From the NCBI RefSeq assembly GCF_002242805.1, contig NZ_MCGQ01000012.1, forward strand, positions 62,001 through 126,000: a stretch of 64,000 nt of DNA, read 5' to 3'. The position numbers were made by a program, and so were the translations under genes. Source of the stretch: Streptomyces diastatochromogenes. GTDB taxonomy: Bacteria; Actinomycetota; Actinomycetes; Streptomycetales; Streptomycetaceae. Shown here one piece after another: positions 15,713 to 22,698 of the stretch (positions are counted from its first letter, which is position 1; each line of letters starts with the position of its first letter). The notes under the pieces were generated by a model. It ran no database searches, was not told the origin of the DNA, and worked only from the letters and a program-made list of their open reading frames with translations.

Positions 15713-15825
15713 CCGTGGACCGATGAGCGACTCGTCTTCCCGACGGAGAAAGGCGAACTCCGCAGTGCTCTGAACCTGTGCCGGAACTTCCGGACCCTTC
15801 TCAAGCAGGCCGGGTTTGGCTCCCG
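15713..15825 (+). pseudogene. Tyrosine integrase central fragment fused to DUF3626 remnant
   Basis: Reading from 15713 gives WTDERLVFPTEKGELRSALN, then LCRNFRTLLKQAGFGS. This is the stretch just before the H-x-x-R box of phage-type integrases (LVFPT..G......N..R.F..LLK.AG). The HDLRH box that should follow is absent. The C-terminal catalytic end of an integrase lies 1.1 kb to the left (14379-14570) in reversed order relative to a normal gene, so the locus has been rearranged or holds two integrase relics. Confidence 0.65.
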
Positions 15826-15897
15826 AGGACTAGGAGCCCACAAAGGCCTGCCTCTGAGCTGGGCGAAAGCCGTTCCGAGGGGCCTTTGGGCTCTTGC

Positions 15898-15909
15898 GGT
15901 GGCGTTAAG
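15898..15909 (+). repeat. 12-bp direct repeat, right copy (possible island boundary)
   Basis: GGTGGCGTTAAG, identical to 8092-8103 and likewise followed by GCTCAGG. It lies 41 bp before the first core-like gene on the right. Confidence 0.4.
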
Positions 15910-15949
15910 CGAGTGCTCAGGCTCCGCTGAGGTAGATAGCGTTCCCGGT

Positions 15950-16399
15950 ATGACGAACGACGAGATCCGGCCCGCCCGAAACGCCGACGTGCCGGCCGTG
16001 AAGGCCGTGACCGACGCGGCGTACCACCACTACATCGAGCGGATCGGGGTGGTGCCGCAGCCCATGGAGGCGGACCACGGGGCGAACGTGGCCGCGGGCA
16101 GGGTGTTCGTGGTCGGGGAGCCGGTGATCGGGCTCGTCGTCGTCGAGGCGTACGAGGACCATCTGTTCCTCGACAGCATCGCCGTCCATCCCGACGCGCA
16201 CGGCACGGGGGCGGGGCGGCGCCTGCTGGAGTTCGTGGACGCACGCGCGCGTGCGCTCGGTCTGCCCGAGGTCAGGCTCTACACGAACGCGCTGATGTGG
16301 GAGAACCAGAAGATCTACCCGAGGTTCGGTTACGAGGTCGTGGAGCGGCGCGTGGACGGGCCGTACGACCGCATCCACTACCGGAAACGGCTGGTCTGA
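15950..16399 (+). CDS. GNAT-family N-acetyltransferase
   Basis: 149 aa, one GNAT domain. Motif A (DSIAVHPDAHGTGAGRRLLEFVDARA, residues about 78-103) has the Q/R-x-x-G-x-G/A pyrophosphate loop that binds acetyl-CoA. Motif B is LYTNALMWENQKIYPRFGYE, with the usual Tyr general acid near the end of the fold. The acceptor substrate is unknown. ATG at 15950 follows a short leader that begins at the right edge of the accessory island. Monocistronic; a small minus-strand gene converges on it. Confidence 0.9.
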   Translation: MTNDEIRPARNADVPAVKAVTDAAYHHYIERIGVVPQPMEADHGANVAAGRVFVVGEPVIGLVVVEAYEDHLFLDSIAVHPDAHGTGAGRRLLEFVDARARALGLPEVRLYTNALMWENQKIYPRFGYEVVERRVDGPYDRIHYRKRLV

Positions 16400-16420
16400 C
16401 ACGGGAAAGGGCCGGTCCGG

Positions 16421-16555
16421 TCAGGCGTCCGGCCACCAGGTGCGTGCGATGTCCTTGCGCACCTCCGGACGCCCCGCGGGGCGTTCCTCCGCCTCTTCGC
16501 GGATCCGGCGGCTGTCGGTCCTCTTCAGGGGCTTCTGCACGGTCATGCGGCGCAT
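16421..16555 (-). CDS. 44-aa conserved-type microprotein, basic/Glu-rich
   Basis: A 44-codon gene with a very strong Shine-Dalgarno (GAAGGAGG, complement of 16561-16568) five bases before ATG 16555. The product starts MRRMTVQKPLKRTDSRRIRE and ends RKDIARTWWPDA: alternating charged residues, no signal peptide, no Cys, two Trp near the end. Such very small basic proteins are conserved in Streptomyces, but I know no function. The excellent ribosome site, clean ORF and isolation between two real genes argue that it is translated. It could bind nucleic acid or a larger partner; this is a guess from charge. Confidence 0.65.
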   Translation of the reverse strand: MRRMTVQKPLKRTDSRRIREEAEERPAGRPEVRKDIARTWWPDA

Positions 16556-16637
16556 GGCTGCCTCCTTCAGTGCCCACCTGGATCCGTGGTGTCACGGAGG
16601 TAGACCCTTTGGGCGAGAGTTCCTCATCGGTGCCGGT

Positions 16638-16684
16638 CTGTCAGTGGCGGCTGTCACGTCGGGACTGTCAGTGGCGGGTGTCAC
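16638..16684 (+). repeat. Direct repeat pair upstream of methyltransferase gene
   Basis: CTGTCAGTGGCGGCTGTCA at 16638-16656 and CTGTCAGTGGCGGGTGTCAC at 16665-16684, 27 bp apart. The second copy ends 9 bp before the start codon at 16694, so a protein bound there could block translation or transcription. Confidence 0.6.
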
Positions 16685-16693
16685 TCTTGGGGA

Positions 16694-17314
16694 ATGACGA
16701 ACGAGAGTGAGCACTTGGTTGCGGTGGGTGCCGGGGTGGACTGGGACGCCGAGGCGGCCGCCTTTGATGACGAGCCGGACCATGGCCTGCGTGCGCCCGA
16801 GGTCAGGGCCGCCTGGGCGGCCCTGCTCCGGTCCTGGCTGCCCGAGCGCCCCGCCGACCTTCTCGACCTCGGCTGCGGCACCGGCAGTCTGTCGCTCCTC
16901 GCGGCCGAGCAGGGGCACCGGGTGACCGGGGTCGACAGTTCGCCGGCCATGGTCGAGCGGGCCCGGGCCAAGCTCGCCGGGCGCGACGCGGTGGTCCTGC
17001 ACGGGGACGCCGCCGCTCCGCCGGTGGGGGAGCAGCGGTACGACGTCCTCCTCGTCCGGCATGTGCTGTGGGCGCTGCCCGACCCCGCGCGCGTCCTGCG
17101 GCACTGGCGCACGCTCCTGCGTCCCGGAGGCCGATTCGTGCTGGTCGAGGGCGTCTGGGGGACCCTCACCCCGGTCGGCATACCCGCCGACCGGCTCACC
17201 GCCCTCCTGGAGCCCGTCGCCGGGAGTGTGCGCGTGCAGCGGCTGTCCGACGAGCCCGTGTTGTGGGGGAAGGCCGTGGACGACGAGCGGTACGCGGTGG
17301 TCGCGACGGTGTAG
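16694..17314 (+). CDS. Class I SAM-dependent methyltransferase
   Basis: 206 aa. Rossmann-like methyltransferase motifs in order: motif I LLDLGCGTGSLSL (residues about 56-68), acidic end of strand 2 GVDSSPAMV, motif II region VVLHGDAAAPPV, motif IV DVLLVRHVLWALPDP and motif post-IV LLRPGGRFVLVEG. This is the Methyltransf_11/25 type, acting on a small molecule rather than DNA. No neighbour defines the substrate. ATG 16694 lies directly after the repeat pair, with GGGGA as a weak ribosome site. Confidence 0.9.
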   Translation: MTNESEHLVAVGAGVDWDAEAAAFDDEPDHGLRAPEVRAAWAALLRSWLPERPADLLDLGCGTGSLSLLAAEQGHRVTGVDSSPAMVERARAKLAGRDAVVLHGDAAAPPVGEQRYDVLLVRHVLWALPDPARVLRHWRTLLRPGGRFVLVEGVWGTLTPVGIPADRLTALLEPVAGSVRVQRLSDEPVLWGKAVDDERYAVVATV

Positions 17315-17334
17315 CCGGGCGGGCCCTCGGAGGC

Positions 17335-17835
17335 TCAGGCCAGCAGCTTCTCGAAGTCGCCCTCGCGGGCCAGTGCCTCCAGTTCGTCCAGGGCGGCGAC
17401 GGCGGCGGACGCGGCCTCCGGGTCCGTCTCCGCCAGCCCGCTCTCGGCGAACTCGTCCTCGTCCAGACGTCGTACGTCCGTGCCGTCGGCGGAGCGCCAC
17501 AGGTCCAGGTCGAGGTCCTCGACGACCAGCTCGGTGCCGGACAGGACGGCCGGGCGGGTGATGTCGCAGTACCAGCCCTTGACGGTGCCGTCGCCGGCCC
17601 GGACCTCCTTCACCGAGTACCAGCGGTCCCGCCAGTAGTGCTCGGTGAACACGTCGCCGGCCTCGAAGCGCACGAAGCCGAAGTCGCGGGCGCCCTCGCC
17701 CGCCCACGGGGCGCGGACGGAGATGCGCACACCGTCGTCGGCCAGCAGCTCCGCGGGATAACGGATCTTCGTACGGCCGCCCTTGACCAGGACGACCTCC
17801 ACCCGGGCCGCGGTCTCAGCCGAGTTCGCGGACAT
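17335..17835 (-). CDS. DUF402-family protein (FomD-like nucleotide hydrolase fold)
   Basis: 166 aa. The core DVFTEHYWRDRWYSVKEV, GWYCDITRPA and VVEDLDLDLWRSADG is the DUF402 signature. Known family: FomD/Ntdp-type proteins, beta-barrels that bind a divalent metal and hydrolyse nucleoside diphosphates or CMP-activated phosphonates; conserved Asp and Tyr/Trp residues surround the site and are kept here. An acidic C-terminal helix follows. The gene overlaps the preceding acetyltransferase gene by 20 nt, so both are one operon. Substrate not determinable. Confidence 0.85.
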   Translation of the reverse strand: MSANSAETAARVEVVLVKGGRTKIRYPAELLADDGVRISVRAPWAGEGARDFGFVRFEAGDVFTEHYWRDRWYSVKEVRAGDGTVKGWYCDITRPAVLSGTELVVEDLDLDLWRSADGTDVRRLDEDEFAESGLAETDPEAASAAVAALDELEALAREGDFEKLLA

Positions 17836-18745
17836 AGCGCACCTCCGTCGCGCAGATCTCGTACCCGAGCCACTTGTTGATCGCGATCATCGGGTCGTTG
17901 CCGGCGTCGTTGCCCGTGAAGGCCTCGGTGAGGCCGGCGGCGCGGGCCCGGTGCAGGGAGTGGATCTTGGCGAGCTTGGCCAGGCCGCGGCCGCGGTAGG
18001 CCCGGGCGGTGCCGGTCATCGCGGTGGAGTAGCGGGTGGCGCCGTCGGTGTAGGCCACGCTGAAGGCGACCGGGCGGCCGTCGACGACCGCGGCCATGGT
18101 CAGCTCGGGGTGCAGCAGCGGGTGCCGCCACGACTGCTCCAGCCAGGCGTCATAGTCCGTGAACTCGATGTCGATCTCACCGGGTTCGTCCGACACCGTC
18201 TCCGCGTCCAGCTCGAACAGCGGCCGCGGGTCGTCCGCGAAGTCGGCGGCCGTGCGCAGCTCCACGCCCGGTGGGATCTCCGGGAGCGGCGGGAGGGCAC
18301 CGTTCGCCAGGTCGAGGCGGAGGAAGTGCGCGGGGCGGCCCTGGGTGTAGCCGTGCTGTTCGGCGAAGGCGCGGTTGGCGGGCTCGTCGAGGACCCAGGT
18401 GTACAGCTTGGTCGCGCCCACGGCGGCCAGATGCTCCTCGGCGGCCCGGGCGAGGAGCCGGCCGGCACCGCGGTGGGTCCGGTCCGGGCGTACATAGATG
18501 TTGAGGTACCCCTGGCCCGGCTCTGTGCTGTCGTGCGCCAGCGAGACCCCGGCCGCGCCGATCACCTCGCCGTCCTCGACCGCGATCAGCGAGCGGAAGT
18601 GGGCGTCGGGGTGGCTGTTGGTGAGCATGTGGCGGACGGAGTCCGAAGTGAACAGGATGTACGGGAGGGCGAGATGGCGGACCCGGGCAAAGCCCTCGGT
18701 GTCGGCCTGGACGTCGGGCTGCAGGTCGCGCACGATCACAGTCAT
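17816..18745 (-). CDS. Tandem-GNAT acetyltransferase
   Basis: 309 aa with two GNAT domains. The first has motif A YLNIYVRPDRTHRGAGRLLA (about residues 81-100). The second has YSTAMTGTARAYRGRGLAKL (about 240-259). Two-domain GNATs of this kind resemble mycothiol synthase MshD and aminoglycoside enzymes, but no specific residue allows assignment. ATG 18745 is chosen; an upstream in-frame codon at 18835 would add 30 residues that look non-coding. It is divergent from the GntR gene (73 bp) and overlaps the DUF402 gene downstream. Confidence 0.88.
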   Translation of the reverse strand: MTVIVRDLQPDVQADTEGFARVRHLALPYILFTSDSVRHMLTNSHPDAHFRSLIAVEDGEVIGAAGVSLAHDSTEPGQGYLNIYVRPDRTHRGAGRLLARAAEEHLAAVGATKLYTWVLDEPANRAFAEQHGYTQGRPAHFLRLDLANGALPPLPEIPPGVELRTAADFADDPRPLFELDAETVSDEPGEIDIEFTDYDAWLEQSWRHPLLHPELTMAAVVDGRPVAFSVAYTDGATRYSTAMTGTARAYRGRGLAKLAKIHSLHRARAAGLTEAFTGNDAGNDPMIAINKWLGYEICATEVRYVRELG

Positions 18746-18817
18746 GAGCAGGCACCGTACGGGGAGAGGAGCCGGGGGTGCCTCTGATTTTCCCGTGGGT
18801 ACGGGACAATCGGCCCT

Positions 18818-19186
18818 GTGAGCCTGAAGATCCATATCGATGACAGCGCGCCGCCGTACGAGCAGGTGCGGGCGCAGATTTCCGAGCAGGCGCGGTCCGG
18901 GGCGCTGCCGGTGGGCTACCGGCTGCCGACCGTGCGGGGGCTGGCCGAGTCGCTGGGCCTCGCGGTGAACACGGTGGCCAAGGCGTACCGGGCCCTGGAG
19001 AGCGACGGGGTGATCGAGACGCGGGGGCGCAACGGAACGTTCGTGGCTGCCGCCGGCTCGGCCGCGGTGCGTGAGGCGTCCCTGGCTGCGCAGGCATACG
19101 TGGAGCGGGTGCGGCGGCTGGGGCTCACCGAGGATGAGGCGTTGGCCGGGGTGCGGGATGCCCTGCGCGCGGCTTATGGGGAGTGA
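18818..19186 (+). CDS. GntR-family regulator, YtrA subfamily
   Basis: 122 aa from GTG. N-terminal GntR winged helix: PPYEQVRAQISEQARSGALP, then LPTVRGLAESLGLAVNTVAKAYRAL (recognition helix) and the wing VIETRGRNGTFVAA. Only a short helical C-terminal tail (about 45 residues) follows, typical of YtrA-type regulators, which usually control ABC transporters. No transporter is adjacent here; the divergent neighbour is the tandem GNAT gene, the likely target by position. Confidence 0.9.
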   Translation: MSLKIHIDDSAPPYEQVRAQISEQARSGALPVGYRLPTVRGLAESLGLAVNTVAKAYRALESDGVIETRGRNGTFVAAAGSAAVREASLAAQAYVERVRRLGLTEDEALAGVRDALRAAYGE

Positions 19187-19193
19187 CGGGTGG

Positions 19194-19967
19194 CTAAGGG
19201 TGTGCTGAAAGCGCGCCCGGCGTGCGGGTCACCGTAAGACTCGCTCTCGTCGCCGCCCTCCCGAACGTCACCGCGTCCTCCACCGCAGCTCCGCCGGGAT
19301 CGTTGTTGAAGTACGCGTACACGTCACACGCGTCGGACCAGGTCGTCGCGATGCGGTCCACCCAGGTCTCCAGGGAGCGTCGGCCGTAGCGCGGCCACGG
19401 CTGGGCGCGGCCCTCGTGGAAGCGGACGTAACCCCAGTCGGTGGTGCGCCACAGCGGGGTGACCGGGTGGGCCTGGACGTCCGCCCAGCACAGGGCCGCG
19501 CCCCGGGACTCCAGGACCGTGCGCGCCTCGGGTGTCCACCACGAGTCGTGGCGCGGTTCGACCGCGATCCTCGTGCCGGAGGGGAAGCAGGCGAGGCAGG
19601 CGTCCAGCAGGGGCGGGTCCGCGCGCAGGGTGGGCGGGAGCTGGAGGAGGACCGGGCCCAGGCGGTCGCCCAGGCCCGCCGCGTGGGTCATCAGGCGGTG
19701 CACCGGTTCCTCGGGGTCCTTCAGCCGCTTGATGTGCGTGAGGTACCGGCTGGCCTTCACCGCCACGACGAAGTCGTCCGGCACCCGCTCCCGCCAGGTC
19801 TCGAAGTTCTCCCGCGTCGGCAGCCGGTAGAACGCGTTGTTGATCTCCACCGTGGCGAAGCGTGTCGCGTACTCCTCCAGCCACAGCCGGGTCGGGCAGT
19901 CGCCCGGGTACAGAACCCCCCGCCAGTCCTTGTACTGCCACCCGGACGTGCCGACGAACAGGCTCAT
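19194..19967 (-). CDS. DUF72 TIM-barrel-like protein
   Basis: 257 aa. The family start MSLFVGTSGWQYKDWRGVLY is present, then EINNAFYRLP, VAVKASRYLTHIKRL, LGPVLLQLPP, IAVEPRHDSWW and the end box VYAYFNNDPGG. DUF72 proteins (YecE-like) adopt a TIM barrel related to xylose isomerase/endonuclease IV folds; their reaction is unknown. Length is normal. It converges with the GntR gene and sits downstream of the AAA+ gene, separated by a 22-bp tandem repeat. Confidence 0.9.
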   Translation of the reverse strand: MSLFVGTSGWQYKDWRGVLYPGDCPTRLWLEEYATRFATVEINNAFYRLPTRENFETWRERVPDDFVVAVKASRYLTHIKRLKDPEEPVHRLMTHAAGLGDRLGPVLLQLPPTLRADPPLLDACLACFPSGTRIAVEPRHDSWWTPEARTVLESRGAALCWADVQAHPVTPLWRTTDWGYVRFHEGRAQPWPRYGRRSLETWVDRIATTWSDACDVYAYFNNDPGGAAVEDAVTFGRAATRASLTVTRTPGALSAHP

Positions 19968-19991
19968 ATCTCCATCAAAGCACCGAAAGCC

Positions 19992-20052
19992 ACCGGCTAC
20001 AGAAACAGCGGCGACCGGCTACGGATACGGCAGCCTCCGGCTACAGATACAG
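19992..20052. repeat. 22-bp tandem repeat, about three copies, at the 3' end of the AAA+ gene
   Basis: ACCGGCTACAGAAACAG (19992), ACCGGCTACGGATACGG (20014) and TCCGGCTACAGATACAG (20036) recur with period 22 bp. The rightmost copy contains the AAA+ stop codon (Leu-Tyr-Leu-stop), so the gene end itself has been copied into the intergenic space. Confidence 0.7.
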
Positions 20053-21150
20053 TCCCGCGTCCGTCCCGTCCCGCGCCCCCGGCACCGACGTCGGCGCCGT
20101 GCCCCGGCGCAGTGCGTACAGCTCGGCCAGGGTCGCGCCGTCCCGGCCGATGCCCTCCTCCCGGTCCGCGGCCTCGCTGCCGAGCCAGTTCACCGCCTCG
20201 CCGCGGGTCAGCGGGCCCACCTCGATACGGGCCAGACAGCGGCCGGGGCGGACCACGGCCGGGTGCAGGCGCTCCAGGTCCTCGTTGGTGGTGACGCCGA
20301 CCAGGACGTTGCGGCCCTGGCCGAGCAGGCCGTCGGTGAGGTTGAGCAGCCGGGACAGGGCCTGGCCCGCGGTGTGCTTGGCCTCGCCGCGGATCAGCTC
20401 GTCGCAGTCCTCCAGGAGGAGGAGCCGCCAGCGGCCCTTGCCCGCGCTGTCCTCCTCGCCGATCGCGATGTCCATGAGGTAGCCGACGTCGGAGAAGAGC
20501 CGCTCCGGGTCCAGCACGCAGTCCACCTGGCACCAGTCGCGCCAGGAGCGGGCGAGCGTGCGCAGCGCGGAGGTCTTGCCGGTCCCGGGCGGGCCGTGCA
20601 GCAGGAGCAGCCGGCCCGCGATGTCCTCGGGGGTCGTCTTCATCAGGCGGTCCATCGCGTCCGCCACGGGGGCCGTGTAGTTGGGCCGGACCTCGTCCCA
20701 GGTGCCCGCGGAGATCTGGCGGGTGGTGCGGTGCGGGCCGCGCCGTGGGGAGACGTACCAGAAGCCCATGGTCACGTTCTCCGGCTGCGGTTCCGGCTCG
20801 TCGGCCGCGCCGTCCGTGGCCCGGTCGAGGACCGTCTTCGCCAGCTCGGCGGTGGTCGCGGTCACCGTGACGTCCGCGCCGCGGTTCCAGCGGGAGATCA
20901 GCAGGGTCCAGCCGTCGCCCTCCGCGAGGGTCGCGCTGCGGTCGTCGTCGCGGGCGACCCGCAGCACCCGGGCTTCCTCCGGCAGCAGGGTCGCGCCCGA
21001 GCGCACCCGGTCGATGTTCGCCGCGTGCGAGTACGGCTGCTCGCCCGTCGCGAAGCGGCCGAGGAACAGCGCGTCGACGACGTCGGACGGCGAGTCGGAG
21101 TCGTCGACGTGGAGCCGGATCGGCAGTGCGTCGTGTGGGTTCGCAGACAT
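20041..21150 (-). CDS. DUF5925-type AAA+ ATPase
   Basis: 369 aa from ATG 21150. The N-terminal 170 residues are the DUF5925-like domain that accompanies these ATPases. The AAA+ core then has Walker A LLHGPPGTGKTSAL (about residues 183-196), Walker B RLLLLEDCDEL (about 243-253), sensor-like VLVGVTTNEDLERL and an arginine-finger region HPAVVRPGRCLARIE. The fold belongs with the Bcs1/CDC48-like classical AAA group. Known family: widespread actinobacterial proteins of unknown role. No partner gene is evident. Confidence 0.85.
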   Translation of the reverse strand: MSANPHDALPIRLHVDDSDSPSDVVDALFLGRFATGEQPYSHAANIDRVRSGATLLPEEARVLRVARDDDRSATLAEGDGWTLLISRWNRGADVTVTATTAELAKTVLDRATDGAADEPEPQPENVTMGFWYVSPRRGPHRTTRQISAGTWDEVRPNYTAPVADAMDRLMKTTPEDIAGRLLLLHGPPGTGKTSALRTLARSWRDWCQVDCVLDPERLFSDVGYLMDIAIGEEDSAGKGRWRLLLLEDCDELIRGEAKHTAGQALSRLLNLTDGLLGQGRNVLVGVTTNEDLERLHPAVVRPGRCLARIEVGPLTRGEAVNWLGSEAADREEGIGRDGATLAELYALRRGTAPTSVPGARDGTDAGLYL

Positions 21151-21260
21151 GCCGCCATGATCCGGCACCGATGGGCTCCGCGCACGGCATTTCCACCCCT
21201 TGTTCCGGGTGTTCCCAAGACCTGCCCCGTACGTGGTTTCCGCCGTTACTGTTGTCCTTG

Positions 21261-22679
21261 ATGGGACGTCATGAGTGGTATACGGGGAATCGGCGGTGGC
21301 GGCTCACCGCCCTGCTCGGGGTGGGCGTGGCCGCTCTGGCCCTGGTGATCACCCTGATCAACACGCTGCCCGGCGGCGGAAGCACCGCCGGCACCTCGCG
21401 CGACGGCGACAAGGTGCACGGCACGCCCGCCACCCCGCCCGAGCACCCGGAACCGTACGTCGGCTGGGGCTTCACCCACACCCAGTACAGCGCCGACCAG
21501 GGCAGCGGCACGGCCACCGACCGGGTCGAGCAGCTGCTGGCGAAGGACGCCGGGCTGCCGCAGGTCCAGGCCCTGATGGGCTGGGGCGCCGACAACCCCG
21601 AGCCGGTGAAGGGACATTACGACTTCGGCGCCATGGACCGCCGGATCGACTTCATCCGCAGGTCGGGCGGCACCCCCGTGGTCACGCTGTGCTGCTCGCC
21701 GGACTGGATGAAGGGCGGCAGGGCCGGCGTCGACAACACCGACTGGAGCCAGGCCGCCCTGGAGACCGCGCCCACCCCGGACCACTACCAGGACTTCGCC
21801 GACCTCGCCGCGACCGTCGCCAAGCGCTACCCCGACGTACGCCACTTCATCGTGTGGAACGAGTTCAAGGGCTTCTGGAACAACGCCAAGGGCCGCTGGG
21901 ACTACGAGGGCTACACGACGATGTACAACCTCGTGTACCAGGCGCTGAAGAAGGTCGACAAGGACATCATGGTCGGCGGGCCGTACCTGGTCATGGACAG
22001 CGTCGACCCGCGTGACCCGAAGGCCTCCACCGCGCTGAAGGGCCCCTGGGGTGCCATGGACCAGCGGGTCCTCGACGCCTTCGGCTACTGGAGCAGGCAC
22101 AGGGCCGGCGCCGACTTCGTGGTCGTCGACGGCTCCAGCTACACCAACGACGACGAGCTGCTGCCCGACGAGTTCGCCGCCACCGACAAGCTCACGGCGG
22201 TGGGCGAGTGGGTACGACAGCAGACCCGTGACCTGCCCCTGTGGTGGGCGGAGTACTACGTCGAGCCCGCCGACGGCAACGACGAGCGCAGGGGCTGGTC
22301 CGAGGCTCACCGCCTCGCCGTCCACGCCACCGGGATGATCGCCATGGTCAAGGGCGGCGCCGACTCCGGCTTCTACTGGAACCCGGAGGAGAAGACGGGC
22401 CCCGACTGCCCCGGCTGTCTGTGGACGCCGACGGACGCGTCCGACGGGGGCAGGGAACTCCCCATGTACGACCTGGTGTCCCGGTTCGGCCAGGCGTTCC
22501 CGCCGGGCACCCGGTACGAGACGGTGTCCGTCGCCCCGGACGACGTGCCCAACGTGCGGGTGCTGGCCGGCAGCAAGAAGATCCTCGTGGTCAACATCCT
22601 CGACCGGGCGATCAGCGCACAGGTCGACGGGAAGCGGTTCGACATGCGGGCGTACGAGGTGAAGTGGCTCGACCGCTGA
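21261..22679 (+). CDS. Membrane-anchored GH39-like glycoside hydrolase
   Basis: 472 aa. N-terminal signal anchor (RLTALLGVGVAALALVITLI, residues 14-33) without an obvious cleavage site, then a (beta/alpha)8 barrel. The acid/base Glu is likely in HFIVWNEFKGFWNN and the nucleophile Glu in LPLWWAEYYVEP, matching the two-Glu arrangement of clan GH-A enzymes such as GH39 beta-xylosidases. A C-terminal beta domain follows (VRVLAGSKKILVVNILDR). It probably acts outside the membrane on a polysaccharide. It faces the exopolysaccharide operon tail to tail, so it may trim or release that polymer; this is inferred from context only. Confidence 0.82.
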   Translation: MGRHEWYTGNRRWRLTALLGVGVAALALVITLINTLPGGGSTAGTSRDGDKVHGTPATPPEHPEPYVGWGFTHTQYSADQGSGTATDRVEQLLAKDAGLPQVQALMGWGADNPEPVKGHYDFGAMDRRIDFIRRSGGTPVVTLCCSPDWMKGGRAGVDNTDWSQAALETAPTPDHYQDFADLAATVAKRYPDVRHFIVWNEFKGFWNNAKGRWDYEGYTTMYNLVYQALKKVDKDIMVGGPYLVMDSVDPRDPKASTALKGPWGAMDQRVLDAFGYWSRHRAGADFVVVDGSSYTNDDELLPDEFAATDKLTAVGEWVRQQTRDLPLWWAEYYVEPADGNDERRGWSEAHRLAVHATGMIAMVKGGADSGFYWNPEEKTGPDCPGCLWTPTDASDGGRELPMYDLVSRFGQAFPPGTRYETVSVAPDDVPNVRVLAGSKKILVVNILDRAISAQVDGKRFDMRAYEVKWLDR

Positions 22680-22698
22680 GCCACCACCCCGTACCCCC

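Noticed and set aside
8092..15909. Intact integrative element with functional att sites
   Set aside because: No complete integrase, excisionase or replication gene exists; the direct repeat is only 12 bp, so only a decayed relic is claimed.
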